A DNA stretch of 64,000 nt from assembly GCF_040120695.1 (NCBI RefSeq), contig NZ_JBEEAC010000034.1, positions 3,738 through 67,737 on the forward strand. Reading direction: 5' to 3'. The notes beneath the pieces are model-generated. The model worked only from the letters and a program-made list of their open reading frames with translations. It ran no database searches and was not told where the DNA came from. Below are positions 1-8,614 of the stretch, piece by piece; position 1 is the stretch's first letter, and the number at the start of each line of letters is the position of its first letter. The position numbers were made by a program, and so were the translations under genes. This DNA is from Plantactinospora sp040120695 (GTDB lineage: Bacteria > Actinomycetota > Actinomycetes > Mycobacteriales > Micromonosporaceae).

Positions 1-600
1 GAACAGGCCGGAGTCACCCTGATCGAGACGGTCGCCGGCTTCGCCATCGGCTCGACCGCCGGTGCGGCCGTCGCGGTCCTGTTCGCCGCTTCGCGCACGA
101 TCGAGCGGATGACCATGCCGCTGATCGCCGCGGTCAACGCGGTGCCGAAGGCGGCGCTCGCTCCCCTGCTCATCGTCTGGATCGGGCTGAACATCCACGC
201 CAAGATCGTCATGGTCGTGCTGCTCTGCTTCTTCCCGGTCCTGGTCTCCACCATGGCCGGGCTGACGTCCGTCCCCAACGACCTGCGCGAACTGGCCAAC
301 TCGCTCTCCTCCTCGTGGTGGCAGACCTTCCTGAAGGTCCGGCTGACCTGGGCGCTGCCACAGGTCTTCGTCGGTCTGAAGGTGGCGTCCTCGCTGGCCA
401 TCATCGGGGCGGTCATCGGCGAGCTCACCAATCCCGACCGTGGGCTCGGCTCGGTGGTCGTCAGCTCCAGCCAGTCCGCGGACACGCCGCTCGCCTTCGC
501 CGCGCTGACCCTGCTCGCCATCATGGGCGCTTCGCTGTTCTACCTGGTGACGGGACTGGAGCGGGTCCTCGTGCCGTGGGCCCGGGCGATCTCGTCGTGA
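1..600 (+). CDS. ABC transporter permease, NitT/TauT/SsuC type (5' end outside window)
   Basis: Inner-membrane permease of an importer that would move a small anion or vitamin-like solute (nitrate, taurine, sulfonate or thiamine-precursor families). The open frame enters from the left edge without a start, so the N-terminus is missing; about 199 residues are seen. Several hydrophobic helices are visible, as is the EAA-type cytoplasmic loop around 'DLRELANSLSSSWWQTFLKV', which docks the ATPase. The stop at 598-600 lies 26 nt before the ATPase start, so the two form an operon. The substrate cannot be told because the binding protein is not in the window. Confidence 0.88.
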   Translation, partial: EQAGVTLIETVAGFAIGSTAGAAVAVLFAASRTIERMTMPLIAAVNAVPKAALAPLLIVWIGLNIHAKIVMVVLLCFFPVLVSTMAGLTSVPNDLRELANSLSSSWWQTFLKVRLTWALPQVFVGLKVASSLAIIGAVIGELTNPDRGLGSVVVSSSQSADTPLAFAALTLLAIMGASLFYLVTGLERVLVPWARAISS

Positions 601-626
601 CCGTGACACCTCGCAAGGAGGACACA

Positions 627-1406
627 ATGATCAAGATGACCGGGCTCTCCCGGACCTTCCAGGGAAAATCCGGGACGGTGGAGGCACTGCGCGACATCAA
701 CCTCGACGTCGGCAACGGCGAGTTCCTGGCGGTGATCGGGCGCTCCGGTTGCGGCAAGTCCACCCTGCTGCGGATCATCGCCGGGCTGATCCGGCCGAGC
801 CGGGGCGAGGTACTGGTCGCCGGTGACCCGGTCGAACGGCCCCGCCGGGACGTCGCCATGGTGTTCCAGCGCCCGGCGCTGCTGCCCTGGCGCAGCGTCC
901 GGAACAACGTGCTGCTGCCGGTGGAGATCTTCCGCTGGCCGCGGGCCCAGCACCGCGAGCACGCCGACCGGCTGCTGGAGATGACCGGGCTCAGCGCCTT
1001 CGCCGACCGACTCCCACACGAGCTCTCCGGCGGAATGCAGCAACGGGTCTCGCTCTGCCGGGCCCTCATCCAACGCCCCAAGGTGCTGCTGATGGATGAG
1101 CCGTTCTCCGCGCTGGACGCGCTGACCCGCGAGGAGTTGGCCGTCGAGCTGCAGCGCATCCACATGGAACTCGGCACCACGGTCGTCTTCGTGACCCACT
1201 CCATCCAGGAGGCGGTGCTGCTCGCCGACCGGGTGGCGGTGCTCAGTGCCCGTCCCGGCCGGCTGCGCAAACTGGTCAACGTCGCCATCCCGCGTCCGCG
1301 TTCGTTCGGGCACAACGCGCACCTGGAGGATGTCGCCGCCGCCTCCGCCGAGCTGCACCAACTCCTGCTCAACGAGCACATGCCGGCAACCTCGGCCACC
1401 AGCTGA
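627..1406 (+). CDS. ABC transporter ATP-binding protein, SsuB/TauB type
   Basis: Cytoplasmic ATPase (259 aa) powering the preceding permease. Visible motifs are Walker A GRSGCGKST, a Q-loop (MVFQRPALLPW), the signature LSGGMQQRVSLCRAL, Walker B VLLMDEP and the H-loop THSIQEA. The Q-loop with PALLPW is typical of the nitrate/taurine/sulfonate ATPases. The ATG at 627 is chosen because AAGGAG (615-620) lies 6 nt upstream and the protein then starts at the usual beta-strand; the frame stays open further upstream but that part overlaps the permease. A strong hairpin follows the stop. Confidence 0.92.
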   Translation: MIKMTGLSRTFQGKSGTVEALRDINLDVGNGEFLAVIGRSGCGKSTLLRIIAGLIRPSRGEVLVAGDPVERPRRDVAMVFQRPALLPWRSVRNNVLLPVEIFRWPRAQHREHADRLLEMTGLSAFADRLPHELSGGMQQRVSLCRALIQRPKVLLMDEPFSALDALTREELAVELQRIHMELGTTVVFVTHSIQEAVLLADRVAVLSARPGRLRKLVNVAIPRPRSFGHNAHLEDVAAASAELHQLLLNEHMPATSATS

Positions 1407-1410
1407 GCTC

Positions 1411-1444
1411 GGCGACGGCCGGACTCGGCACGCCGGCCGTCGCC
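1411..1444 (+). terminator. Intrinsic-type terminator hairpin after ABC importer operon
   Basis: Perfect 12-bp stem GGCGACGGCCGG (1411-1422) / CCGGCCGTCGCC (1433-1444) with a 10-nt loop, starting 5 nt after the ATPase stop. There is no U-tract, which is usual in actinomycetes. Confidence 0.7.
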
Positions 1445-1520
1445 GGGTCAGCCGGACCACCCACGCGTACCCGAACAGCGGGAGCACCGCCGACGCGACC
1501 CCGCGCCGAGCAAGTGGGGT

Positions 1521-2408
1521 TCAGTACTGCATGACGCAGTAGACGACCGTCGGGTGGGTGAACCGGTACCAGCGGTTCCACCGGAGGTCCCGGGTGCATT
1601 TGTTGCCGTTGGACGCGCCCGGGACGATGTCGATGACGTGGACGGTGCCTTTCGCCTTGCACTTCGGCGCGTGGACGACCCAGCCGTCACCCTTCGGGAA
1701 CTTGTAACAGAAGTAGCGCACCAGGTGGTGCTCCAGACAGAGCCGATACCCGTCCTCGGTGATGTACGGACCGCCGGGGTCGGCACAGGGATTCCGGCCA
1801 TAATCGACGGATACCACCCGGTAGGTGCCGCTGCTGCCGTTGCAGTTGCCGATTCCGAGGAGGTTACCGGCCGCGTCGACGGCGACGCACTGCCCGATGG
1901 CGACCGGTGGCGGAGGCGGTGTCGGGGACGGAGGCGGAGCCGGAGCGGTCGTGCGGACCTCCTCGGGCGGCGGAGTTACACCTCCGGCGGTGGCCTGCGG
2001 GCTGTCCTCCCCCTTGTTGATCACCACGGCCGCCACCGCGACCCCACAGACCCCGAGCAGACACAGGGCCAGGAGCCCACCGATCAGTCCGATGATGAGC
2101 GGCCCGTTGCTCTTCGCGCGCACCGGCGGCGCGGCGATTCCGGGCGGCGGCGCGGGCGGCCCCGGTGGTCCGGGCATCCCAGACGGCGGTGGCCCGGGCA
2201 TCCCGGACGGCGGTGGCCCGGGCATCCCGGACGGCGGTGGCCCGGGCATCCCGGGGAATCCGGGCATGCCAGCCGGGGGTCCGGGCATGCCAGCCGGGGG
2301 TCCGGGCAAGCCAGCCGGGGGTCCGGGCATGCCGGGTTGTGGTGAGGGCACACCCGGATAGCCGGGCGGACCCGGCGGTGGAGGCGACGTCACGCGAGTG
2401 AGTGTCAC
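1521..2408 (-). CDS. Proline/glycine-rich single-pass membrane protein, LppU/SCO3897-like
   Basis: A 295-aa protein of unknown function. Residues 1-95 are a low-complexity Pro/Gly region built from 8-residue (GPPPSGMP) and 7-residue (GPPAGMP) repeats. One transmembrane helix follows at about 102-130 (LIIGLIGGLLALCLLGVCGV), then a Pro/Thr linker and an extracytoplasmic domain of about 120 residues with several Cys that could form disulfides (IGQCVAV, NPCADPGG, YRLCLEH, YFCYKF, APKCKAKG). This architecture matches the LppU/SCO3897 group common in Micromonosporaceae; that assignment is from memory of the family. The GTG at 2408 gives the full frame, but no convincing ribosome-binding site is visible, so a GTG at 2393 is possible. 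Confidence 0.75.
   Translation of the reverse strand: MTLTRVTSPPPPGPPGYPGVPSPQPGMPGPPAGLPGPPAGMPGPPAGMPGFPGMPGPPPSGMPGPPPSGMPGPPPSGMPGPPGPPAPPPGIAAPPVRAKSNGPLIIGLIGGLLALCLLGVCGVAVAAVVINKGEDSPQATAGGVTPPPEEVRTTAPAPPPSPTPPPPPVAIGQCVAVDAAGNLLGIGNCNGSSGTYRVVSVDYGRNPCADPGGPYITEDGYRLCLEHHLVRYFCYKFPKGDGWVVHAPKCKAKGTVHVIDIVPGASNGNKCTRDLRWNRWYRFTHPTVVYCVMQY
2172..2330 (-). repeat. Tandem 24-nt and 21-nt coding repeats
   Basis: Three near-perfect 24-nt units (about 2172-2243) and about four 21-nt units (about 2261-2330) lie inside the proline-rich gene and encode GPPPSGMP and GPPAGMP. Copy number is likely to vary between strains. Confidence 0.8.
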
Positions 2409-2699
2409 ACACGACGCCGACGGCCGGTCACACCACCGCCGGAGGTACGGCGGCGGTGCCCGCGAGACCGTCCACCCAGGCCGGCACAGCGGCGCTCGAC
2501 GCCGGTCAGGGCATCGATGGAGGGTAGCTGCCCGGTCGACGGAGGCCGCGCCCGGCGTACCGTCGCGCGGCGTGAGCCGGCAGTCCGGCGCGGTACCGGC
2601 GTCCGCGGCCGCGGCCGCGGCGCAGGCCGGGATCCCACCCGACCCGCGCCCGGTCCATGTTCACGTCCCCAAGGCCGGGTGACGCGCTCGCTGCCCCGA
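2409..2699. other. Intergenic region between exporter operon and proline-rich gene
   Basis: This 291-nt stretch shows no credible gene. It holds the hairpin at 2431-2458 and a GC-only run (about 2601-2625, GCGGCCGCGG-like). It should contain the end of the exporter operon transcript and the promoter of the proline-rich gene, but no clear -10/-35 pair is visible. Confidence 0.5.
2431..2458 (-). terminator. Possible terminator hairpin
   Basis: An 11-bp stem with one mismatch, CACCACCGCCG (2431-2441) / CGGCGGCGGTG (2448-2458), with a 6-nt loop. It lies 240 nt past the exporter permease stop and just upstream of the next gene, so it may be a terminator or a regulatory hairpin. Confidence 0.35.
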
Positions 2700-3536
2700 T
2701 CAGCCGTGCCGGGGTTCCCACCGGAAGTACCGGTTCGCCATGAGCAGCGACACCAGAAGCCAGACCAGCAGCACCCCGAAGGAGGGCAGCGTCTCGACGA
2801 AGACGCTGGCGAAGTTCAGGGGCTGGCCCTCGTCGGTACGGCCGAGCCAACCGACGCGCATGACCTCGGTGAACGGGCCGTTGGGCAGGAACCAGAGCAC
2901 CCGCTCCAGCGACTCCGGCAACGCGCCGAGCGGCAGCAGCGCGCCCGGCGTGGCCAGGAAGATCACCACGGTTGGCAGGGTGGTGAGCATGGCCGCCTCG
3001 GAGCTGCGGGTGATCGCGGAGAGCGCGGCCGAGAACGCCGCCATTATCGAGCAGCCGAAAAGCAGCGCCACCCCCATGACCAGGGGGTTCCTGGGTATCG
3101 GCAGGTCGAGGACCAGAACCGCGTAGACGGCCAGCGCGACGAACTGGGCGAGGAAGATCGCCACGGTGCTGCCGGCCGTGCCGAACAGGATCGTGCGGTC
3201 CGAGGCGAGCCCGGTGCGCAGCCGTTTGAGCACCAGTTCCTGGCGGCGTGCGGCGTACACGGTGGTCAGGTGGTGGTGCACCAGGAAGACCATGATCAGG
3301 GTGGTGACGCTGACGACCCGGCGCACGCCGGGCACCGTCTGGTCGCGGTACTCGCTGACCAGCAGCAGGGCGATCATCATCGGGGTCACCACGGACATCG
3401 CGGTGGACGTCCAGCTACGGCGTAGCGCAAGCAGCTCCATCCTGAGCATCGCGGCCATCTGCCAGAACGGCCTGGTCGCGCGGTCGCCCGAGGTGGCGGT
3501 GGTGCGGGAGCTCGGCGTCGTCATCGTCCCGCTCAT
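2700..3536 (-). CDS. ABC-2 type exporter permease (DrrB-like)
   Basis: A 278-aa integral membrane permease with about six hydrophobic segments (STAMSVVTPMMIALLLV, VSVTTLIMVFLV, VAIFLAQFVALAVYAVLVL, PLVMGVALLFGCSIMAAF, LTTLPTVVIFLATPGALLPL, FGVLLVWLLVSLLMA). Members of the family export drugs, lipids or polyketides with a separate ATPase. The ATG at 3536 overlaps the upstream ATPase stop by 4 nt (ATGA), which decides the start; the frame is open further upstream but only as an overlap with the ATPase. The substrate is unknown; self-resistance or envelope export are both possible. Confidence 0.88.
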   Translation of the reverse strand: MSGTMTTPSSRTTATSGDRATRPFWQMAAMLRMELLALRRSWTSTAMSVVTPMMIALLLVSEYRDQTVPGVRRVVSVTTLIMVFLVHHHLTTVYAARRQELVLKRLRTGLASDRTILFGTAGSTVAIFLAQFVALAVYAVLVLDLPIPRNPLVMGVALLFGCSIMAAFSAALSAITRSSEAAMLTTLPTVVIFLATPGALLPLGALPESLERVLWFLPNGPFTEVMRVGWLGRTDEGQPLNFASVFVETLPSFGVLLVWLLVSLLMANRYFRWEPRHG

Positions 3537-4465
3537 CGGGCGGCCTCCGGATCCGCGTGCCGGTCGGTCGGGTCGTGGTCGGCGGCGATGTCCAGGAAGA
3601 CATCCTCCAGGGTGGCGGGTCGGGCCGACAGGGAGGCGATCCGGATGCCGCCCGCGTCTGCCCATGCGAGCAGCCGGGTGAGGTCGGTCTGGAGCTGGCG
3701 CGACTCGTAGGTGACCCGGTCGCCCTCGACCAGGCAGGCGGCGTGCGGCAGGTCGGGCAGCGCGTCCGTGGCCGGCGGCCGGAAGCTGATCCGCGCGGGC
3801 AGGGTTCGCACGACGTCCTCCGGCGTCCCGGTGGCGACGATGCTGCCACCCCGCATGATCGCCACCCGGTCGGCGAGGAGCTCCGCCTCCTCCAGGTAGT
3901 GCGTGGTGAGCAGCACGGTCGTGCCGCCCTTCTGGAGCTGGCGGACGACGTCCCAGGTGCGGCGGCGGGAGGCCGGGTCCATGCCGGTGGTGGGTTCGTC
4001 GAGGAAGAGCACCTCTGGGCGGCCGAGCACGGCCAACGCCAGCTCCAGCCGCCGGCTCTCGCCGCCGGAGAGCTGCTCGACCGCGACGTTGCGCTGGCCG
4101 CCGAGGTCGACCAGGTCCAGCACCTCCGCGGTGGTCTGCGGCCGGACGGTGAGGGACCGCCAGACCTCCACCGTCTCCCGGACGGTGAGCGCACCCGTGA
4201 ATCCGCCGTGCTGGAGCATCACCCCCGTCCGGGGACGCACCGAGCTCCGGTCCAGGAGGGGGTCCATCCCGAGCACCCGGACCCGGCCGGCGGTGGCCGG
4301 TTGCAGCCCCTCCAGGACCTCGATGGTGGTGGTCTTCCCGGCACCGTTGGTGCCCAGCAGCGCGAACAGCTCGCCCCGGCGGATCCGCAGACCGATGCCG
4401 CGCACCGCCTCGAACTCCCCGTAGCCGCGACGCAGCCCGTCCACTTCGATCACAACATCATCCAT
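3533..4465 (-). CDS. ABC exporter ATP-binding protein (DrrA-like)
   Basis: A 310-aa cytoplasmic ATPase pairing with the ABC-2 permease. Motifs are Walker A GTNGAGKTT, a Q-loop at MLQHGGFTG, the signature LSGGESRRLELALA, Walker B VLFLDEPTTGMDP and switch His in LLTTHYLEEAE. After the ATPase core there is a C-terminal extension of about 80 residues (RISFRPPATD... TLEDVFLDIA), typical of DrrA/CcmA-type proteins. The ATG at 4465 is chosen because homology-like sequence begins there (MDDVVIEVDGL). No good ribosome-binding site precedes it, and in-frame ATGs at 4516 and 4570 remain possible. Confidence 0.88.
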   Translation of the reverse strand: MDDVVIEVDGLRRGYGEFEAVRGIGLRIRRGELFALLGTNGAGKTTTIEVLEGLQPATAGRVRVLGMDPLLDRSSVRPRTGVMLQHGGFTGALTVRETVEVWRSLTVRPQTTAEVLDLVDLGGQRNVAVEQLSGGESRRLELALAVLGRPEVLFLDEPTTGMDPASRRRTWDVVRQLQKGGTTVLLTTHYLEEAELLADRVAIMRGGSIVATGTPEDVVRTLPARISFRPPATDALPDLPHAACLVEGDRVTYESRQLQTDLTRLLAWADAGGIRIASLSARPATLEDVFLDIAADHDPTDRHADPEAAR

Positions 4466-4580
4466 GCGGACCAGGCTGTCGCCGGCGGGCGACAGTTCCC
4501 ACCCCCGTCGCGTCATGTCCTGACCGTGCCGTTCGCATGCCCGACCCGTGTGTTCCCACCGGAGGGGCATGCCGCGTCAC

Positions 4581-4627
4581 GGCCGGCCGGACCGTCGCCC
4601 CTCCCGGGAACGGCGGCCCGGCCGGCC
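4581..4627 (-). terminator. Hairpin downstream of the GH12 gene
   Basis: A 10-bp perfect stem GGCCGGCCGG (4581-4590) / CCGGCCGGCC (4618-4627) with a 27-nt loop, starting just after the GH12 stop codon on the minus strand. It is a plausible terminator. Confidence 0.5.
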
Positions 4628-4634
4628 GGCGGAA

Positions 4635-5741
4635 TCAGCTGTACGACACCGAGAAGTTGTTCGTGGTGAAGTTCAGGCCACCCGCCGACGAGGTGATCTC
4701 GTACCCGAACTGGACGTCGCCGATCAGGACGTCGCCGTACCAGCCGGCGGTGCGGATCCAGTTGAGCACGGCGCGGATGTCGACGGTCCCCGAGCTGGTG
4801 TTGCTGGTGCGGATGAACGAGAAGACCTCGTTGGCGCCGTTGGAGCCGCGGTAGATCTGCCAGGTGTGCCCGCCGACAGACGCGGTGGTCTGGAGCGAAC
4901 CCAGCGGGCCGACCGGGCCGGTCTTGTTCATCCACAGCATGATCTCGTACGCGTGGTTGTTGGCCCAGATGTCGTACGTGCTCGCGTACGCCCCGCCGCC
5001 CGGCACCGTGACGTTGAAGCTGCTGGTGAGGCTGCCGATCGCGCTGAGGTTCCGGTTGACGTTCCGGGTGGCGTTCGGGTAGGACTTCACCCCACCGGTG
5101 TTCGGGTGGTTGGCGTTGACGCCCCAGTTGCTGTATGAGTTGGCCCAGATCGTCTGGGTTCCGGCGCCACTACCCCAGATGTTGTTGTAGAGCGTGTATC
5201 CACCGTTGGTCCAGGTCCCCCACTGGTCGGAGGAGGTCCAGGCGGCACCCCCGGGCTGCGAGGGGGTGGAGGTGGGGGCGGCGCTGGTGGGTGGTTGCCC
5301 GGTGGCCGGCGCTCCGGTGCAGCCCACCCCGTTCAGGGTGAACGAGGTGGGCGGGGAGTTCGTCCCGTTCCAGGTGCCGTTGAAGCCGGGAGTGACGGTG
5401 GCGTTGGTAGCCAGCCCGGCGTTCCATGTCGCGTTGGTCACCGTCACCCGGGTGCCGCTCTGGCTGAACTGGCCACCCCAGCCCTGGGTGACGGTCTGGC
5501 CGTTCGGGAAGTTCCAGGCCAGCGTCCACCCGTCGAGCGGGTCGCCGAGGTTGGTCAGCGCCACGTTGGCGCTGAAGCCACCCGGCCACTGGTTGACGGT
5601 GTAGTTCACGCGGCAGCCGGCGGCGGCGCTGGCGGGAGCGGTCAACACCGCTGTCAGGCCGACGCCCAACAGCAGGGTGGCGGCCGCCGCGAGGCAGGCG
5701 CGCAGTCGTCGCGCCTGCCCGCGCAGGTGGATGGATCTCAT
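4635..5741 (-). CDS. Secreted CBM2-GH12 endoglucanase/xyloglucanase
   Basis: A 368-aa secreted enzyme predicted to cleave internal beta-1,4-glucan bonds in cellulose or xyloglucan. A signal peptide (about 1-40, ending ASAAAG) is followed by a CBM2 cellulose-binding domain (about 43-142, CRVNYTVNQWPGGF... GWTLAWNF...) and a Ser/Pro/Thr linker. The GH12 domain (about 172-368) contains YDIWANNHAYEIMLWM, with the predicted nucleophile Glu in YEIM, and GDVQFGYEI, with the predicted acid/base Glu. The ATG at 5741 has AGGAGG 5 nt upstream. A 9-bp inverted repeat lies 54 nt upstream. Confidence 0.93.
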   Translation of the reverse strand: MRSIHLRGQARRLRACLAAAATLLLGVGLTAVLTAPASAAAGCRVNYTVNQWPGGFSANVALTNLGDPLDGWTLAWNFPNGQTVTQGWGGQFSQSGTRVTVTNATWNAGLATNATVTPGFNGTWNGTNSPPTSFTLNGVGCTGAPATGQPPTSAAPTSTPSQPGGAAWTSSDQWGTWTNGGYTLYNNIWGSGAGTQTIWANSYSNWGVNANHPNTGGVKSYPNATRNVNRNLSAIGSLTSSFNVTVPGGGAYASTYDIWANNHAYEIMLWMNKTGPVGPLGSLQTTASVGGHTWQIYRGSNGANEVFSFIRTSNTSSGTVDIRAVLNWIRTAGWYGDVLIGDVQFGYEITSSAGGLNFTTNNFSVSYS

Positions 5742-5794
5742 GTGCGCCTCCTGGTCGTCTCGGGTCGCCCGGACCGGCGACGGAGCTGCGAGAC

Positions 5795-5815
5795 TTAGTT
5801 GGGTAGCCCAACTAA
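5795..5815. promoter_or_regulatory. Inverted-repeat operator upstream of GH12 gene
   Basis: Perfect 9-bp arms TTAGTTGGG (5795-5803) and CCCAACTAA (5807-5815) with a 3-nt spacer, in AT-richer DNA 54-74 nt upstream of the GH12 start. The TAGTTG...CAACTA core resembles MarR-family operators of actinomycetes; the family is a guess. It differs from the LacI-type sites near the GH43 and GH62 genes. Confidence 0.6.
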
Positions 5816-5923
5816 TACCCATCCTGCCACCCGCGCGCCGATTACGACAGGCGTCGATGTCTGCCGATGCGACGCGGGCCGCGGAACCCCTCCCGCCGAG
5901 CCCGGACCGGGCGACCGCGGTCA

Positions 5924-5948
5924 GCGCCGGGGCGAGGCTCCCCGGCGC
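5924..5948 (-). terminator. Terminator hairpin after GH43 gene
   Basis: A perfect 9-bp stem GCGCCGGGG (5924-5932) / CCCCGGCGC (5940-5948) with a 7-nt loop, 20 nt past the GH43 stop on the minus strand. Confidence 0.6.
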
Positions 5949-5967
5949 GCCGCTCGTCCGAGGTGCG

Positions 5968-8094
5968 TCAGGGCGTGGAGAGGTCGAACCTGCGGACCGT
6001 CACCGCGCCGCCGAGTGCCTGGGTGGCGTAGTTGAATATCCCGAACCGGTACCCCATGAAGAACTGCCAGGCGTTGTTCAGGGTGAAGGCCGGACCGAGG
6101 CTGGTGAAGGTGACCCCGTCCGTGCTGTAGGAGAAGCGGGCCTGTCGGCCGCTGCCGGGTCGGATGTCCGCGTTGGCCCGCAGCCAGATCCGGCCGCCGG
6201 AGACGGCCGCGCTGGCGACCTCGGTACCGGTACCGGTGGTGTTCCAGTTGCCGTCCATCGTCAGGTTGTTGGTCATCACCACCCGGGTCGCGCCGTTGTC
6301 CCGGCGCACCCCGATCCAGGCGGACGACTGGCGGAGCATGGCCAGGCCGGTACGGTCACCGTCGCGCATCGTGGAGTAGTCGAGTTCCACCGTCGCGGTC
6401 GAGGTCGGCCCCTGGATCCGGTGGGTGAGGGTGTTCCGGGCGCTGTAGAGATCACCGGTCACCGTGGCGGTCTGCAGCCGCAGGCCGTTGTTCACCGACC
6501 ACCTGCTGTTGTCGGGATTGTGGTTCCACTCCCACTGCGGCCCGAGGGTGGTGCCGGCGAAGGTGTCCGCGCCGGTGAGCGGCTTGCCCGGCCGCAGCGG
6601 CAACGGGTTGGGGTACGTCGTCCCCCAGGCGCCGTTGACCGTCTGCAGGACCGGCCAGCCGTCACCGGTCCAGGTGATCGGGGCCAGCGTCGGCATCCGG
6701 CCGCCGGGGTACGCGTCGGTGAACGCCATGTAGTACCACTGGCCGTTCGGGGTCTGCACGAGCCCGCCCTGGTGCGGCACGCCGCCACCGGCGATCGGCC
6801 CCGGCAGGTCGAGCAGGACCTGACGGATCTCGTACGGGCCGAACGGGTTGCTCGCCTTGAGGACGTACTGGCCGTTGGCCGGGCGGGTGAGCCAGATGTA
6901 GTAGCTGCCGTTGCGCTTGTAGAAGCGGGCGCCCTCCAGGGTGCCGATGTTCGATGGCGTACTGAACACCTGCTGGTTGCGGACCTGGCTGCGCCCGTCG
7001 GCGGAGAGCTGGGCGACGCTGATGGTTCCGTTGCCGTACGCCACGTACATGGTGTCGTTGTCGTCGATCAGCAGGCCGGCGTCGTAGTAGCAGTTGGGAA
7101 TGGTGGCGTGCCGGGTCCAGGTGCCGTCGACGGCGGACGCGGTGTAGATGTGGGTCTGGGCGAAGTCGATGCAACCGGCCCAGTAGTACGTCTGGTTGCT
7201 CTGCCGGTAGTTGAGGGTGGACGCCCAGATTCCGTCCACGTAGGCCCGACCGCCGGACAGGTCGTACTTGGACCCGAAGTCCAGTCGGGGAACCGAGTGC
7301 CCGGCGAACTCCCAGTTCACCAGGTCGTACGAGCGCAGGATCGGCGCACCCGGCGAGTAGTGCATGGTCGAGGCGGACAGGTAGTAGGTTTCGCCGACCC
7401 GGATGATGTCGACGTCGGCGAAGTCCTGCCACACCACGGGATTGCTGAACGTGCCGCCCGGCGGGGTGGTGGGCGGGGTACCGCCGCCGTCGACGCGGAC
7501 GAGTTGCCACTGCTGGTTGTTCCCACCCCAGTCGTCGTACTGCACCACGTTCGCCCCGTCCGCCGTCGATGCGTCCTGCACCTCCACCGCCTTCCCGCTG
7601 TGGCGGTTGATCAGCCGGACGTAGCCACCGGACGAGTCGAGCAACCGGAACTGCTGGTTGGCCCCGTTGTGGTCGCTCCACTGCACGATCCCCGCCCCGT
7701 TGGACGTCGACCAGTTGTAGACGTCCAGGACCTTGCCCGAGTGCCGCGACTTCACCCGGTAGTACCCGCCGCCCGAGTCGACGAACTGCCACTGCTGCCA
7801 CGCACCGTCCCCGCGCGTCCACTGGGTGATCCGGGCACCGTCGTTCGTCGCCAGGTTGTACACGTCCAGCGCCTTGCCACTGTTCCGGTTCACCAGCACG
7901 TACCAGGCACTCGTGTCCACCGTCGCGGCCGACGCCGGGGCCGTGCCGAACGCGACGGCGGCCGTGCCGACGAGCGCCATCGCCACGGCCGCGGCGAATC
8001 CGGACCGCCAGCGTCGCCACCGGTCGCGCGCCGCACCGCGCCGAGCCGGCGGCGGTACCGGCGCCAGTGGTGGCGCCTGCGCCAGGACATCCAT
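5968..8094 (-). CDS. Secreted RICIN-GH43 arabinofuranosidase/xylosidase-type enzyme
   Basis: A 708-aa secreted enzyme. After a long twin-arginine-poor signal segment (cleavage near ASAAT, about residue 60) comes a RICIN/CBM13 beta-trefoil with three repeats marked by WQQWQF, NQQFRLL and NQQWQLV. A PPTTPPG linker leads to a GH43 five-bladed propeller (about 208-500) with predicted catalytic base Asp in DFADVDIIRV, pKa-tuning Asp in YYDAGLLID and acid Glu in TLEGARFY. The C-terminal part (about 510-708) is a concanavalin-like beta-xylosidase C2 domain. GH43 acts on arabinose and xylose side chains or xylan ends; exact specificity cannot be read. The ATG at 8094 has GGAG 8 nt upstream; a longer frame to 8214 runs through the regulatory region. 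Confidence 0.92.
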   Translation of the reverse strand: MDVLAQAPPLAPVPPPARRGAARDRWRRWRSGFAAAVAMALVGTAAVAFGTAPASAATVDTSAWYVLVNRNSGKALDVYNLATNDGARITQWTRGDGAWQQWQFVDSGGGYYRVKSRHSGKVLDVYNWSTSNGAGIVQWSDHNGANQQFRLLDSSGGYVRLINRHSGKAVEVQDASTADGANVVQYDDWGGNNQQWQLVRVDGGGTPPTTPPGGTFSNPVVWQDFADVDIIRVGETYYLSASTMHYSPGAPILRSYDLVNWEFAGHSVPRLDFGSKYDLSGGRAYVDGIWASTLNYRQSNQTYYWAGCIDFAQTHIYTASAVDGTWTRHATIPNCYYDAGLLIDDNDTMYVAYGNGTISVAQLSADGRSQVRNQQVFSTPSNIGTLEGARFYKRNGSYYIWLTRPANGQYVLKASNPFGPYEIRQVLLDLPGPIAGGGVPHQGGLVQTPNGQWYYMAFTDAYPGGRMPTLAPITWTGDGWPVLQTVNGAWGTTYPNPLPLRPGKPLTGADTFAGTTLGPQWEWNHNPDNSRWSVNNGLRLQTATVTGDLYSARNTLTHRIQGPTSTATVELDYSTMRDGDRTGLAMLRQSSAWIGVRRDNGATRVVMTNNLTMDGNWNTTGTGTEVASAAVSGGRIWLRANADIRPGSGRQARFSYSTDGVTFTSLGPAFTLNNAWQFFMGYRFGIFNYATQALGGAVTVRRFDLSTP

Positions 8095-8614
8095 GGTGTC
8101 TCTCCTTCGGTCGGACCACCCGAGCCCGGGGGCGGGGCGCGGGTTGGCGGGTGGTGGCCCGGCTGCGGCTCGCAGCACGGCTCGCGACACGGGCAGTGAT
8201 GTTAGCGTTAACATGACTGGCTACAAGACCTGACGCACCAAACGGAGACATGGATTAAACCGCCGCGCCAGATGTACGGCATATTGCCAGACGGTTTCCG
8301 GCTCTTCAAGAGGGTTGTCAATGCGTAGCGGAACCACCTTCGGACCGAACAATGAAACCGCTCCGGTCCGACTTTCGACGAGGACGACGGATAACACCTT
8401 TCCGCCGAACGGGCCGGAACCGGCCACCGGAAGAAGTCTCACAGGTTTTTCTGTTATCGACGCAGGCGCCGGAGGGTCGCGCGGCCGGCCGGGGCCGCCC
8501 ACGGTCGGCCGCCACCGACCACAGGGGACGGGGCGACCCGGGGCAACGCGGCAGCGGGACCTCGCACCTGGCGCCACCGCCTGTTCCGGCGACGCGCCGA
8601 TGTACGGCGAAACG
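8095..8614. other. Intergenic region upstream of GH43, downstream of sigma factor
   Basis: No credible gene is seen in this 520-nt stretch. It holds the LacI-type operator at 8199-8214 and AT-richer DNA (8230-8450) that should contain the GH43 promoter. Overlapping frames through here have no recognisable protein and no ribosome-binding site. Confidence 0.55.
8199..8214. promoter_or_regulatory. LacI-type operator upstream of GH43
   Basis: The site ATGTTAGCGTTAACAT has perfect 6-bp outer arms (ATGTTA / TAACAT) and a central CG, the form typical of LacI-family operators (TGTTAGCGCTAACA-like). It lies 105-120 nt upstream of the GH43 start. A close variant lies before the GH62 gene at 10657-10670. 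No LacI regulator gene is in the window. Confidence 0.7.

Noticed and set aside
315..626. N-terminal extension of the ATPase frame
   Set aside because: It overlaps the permease in another frame; AAGGAG and the ATG at 627 mark the true start.
2172..2330. Regular repeats that might suggest a CRISPR array
   Set aside because: Units are contiguous, in frame and encode Pro/Gly repeats; there are no unique spacers and no cas genes.
5677..8199. 840-codon plus-strand open frame opposite GH43
   Set aside because: Antisense to a complete GH43 enzyme; no start context and no recognisable domain.
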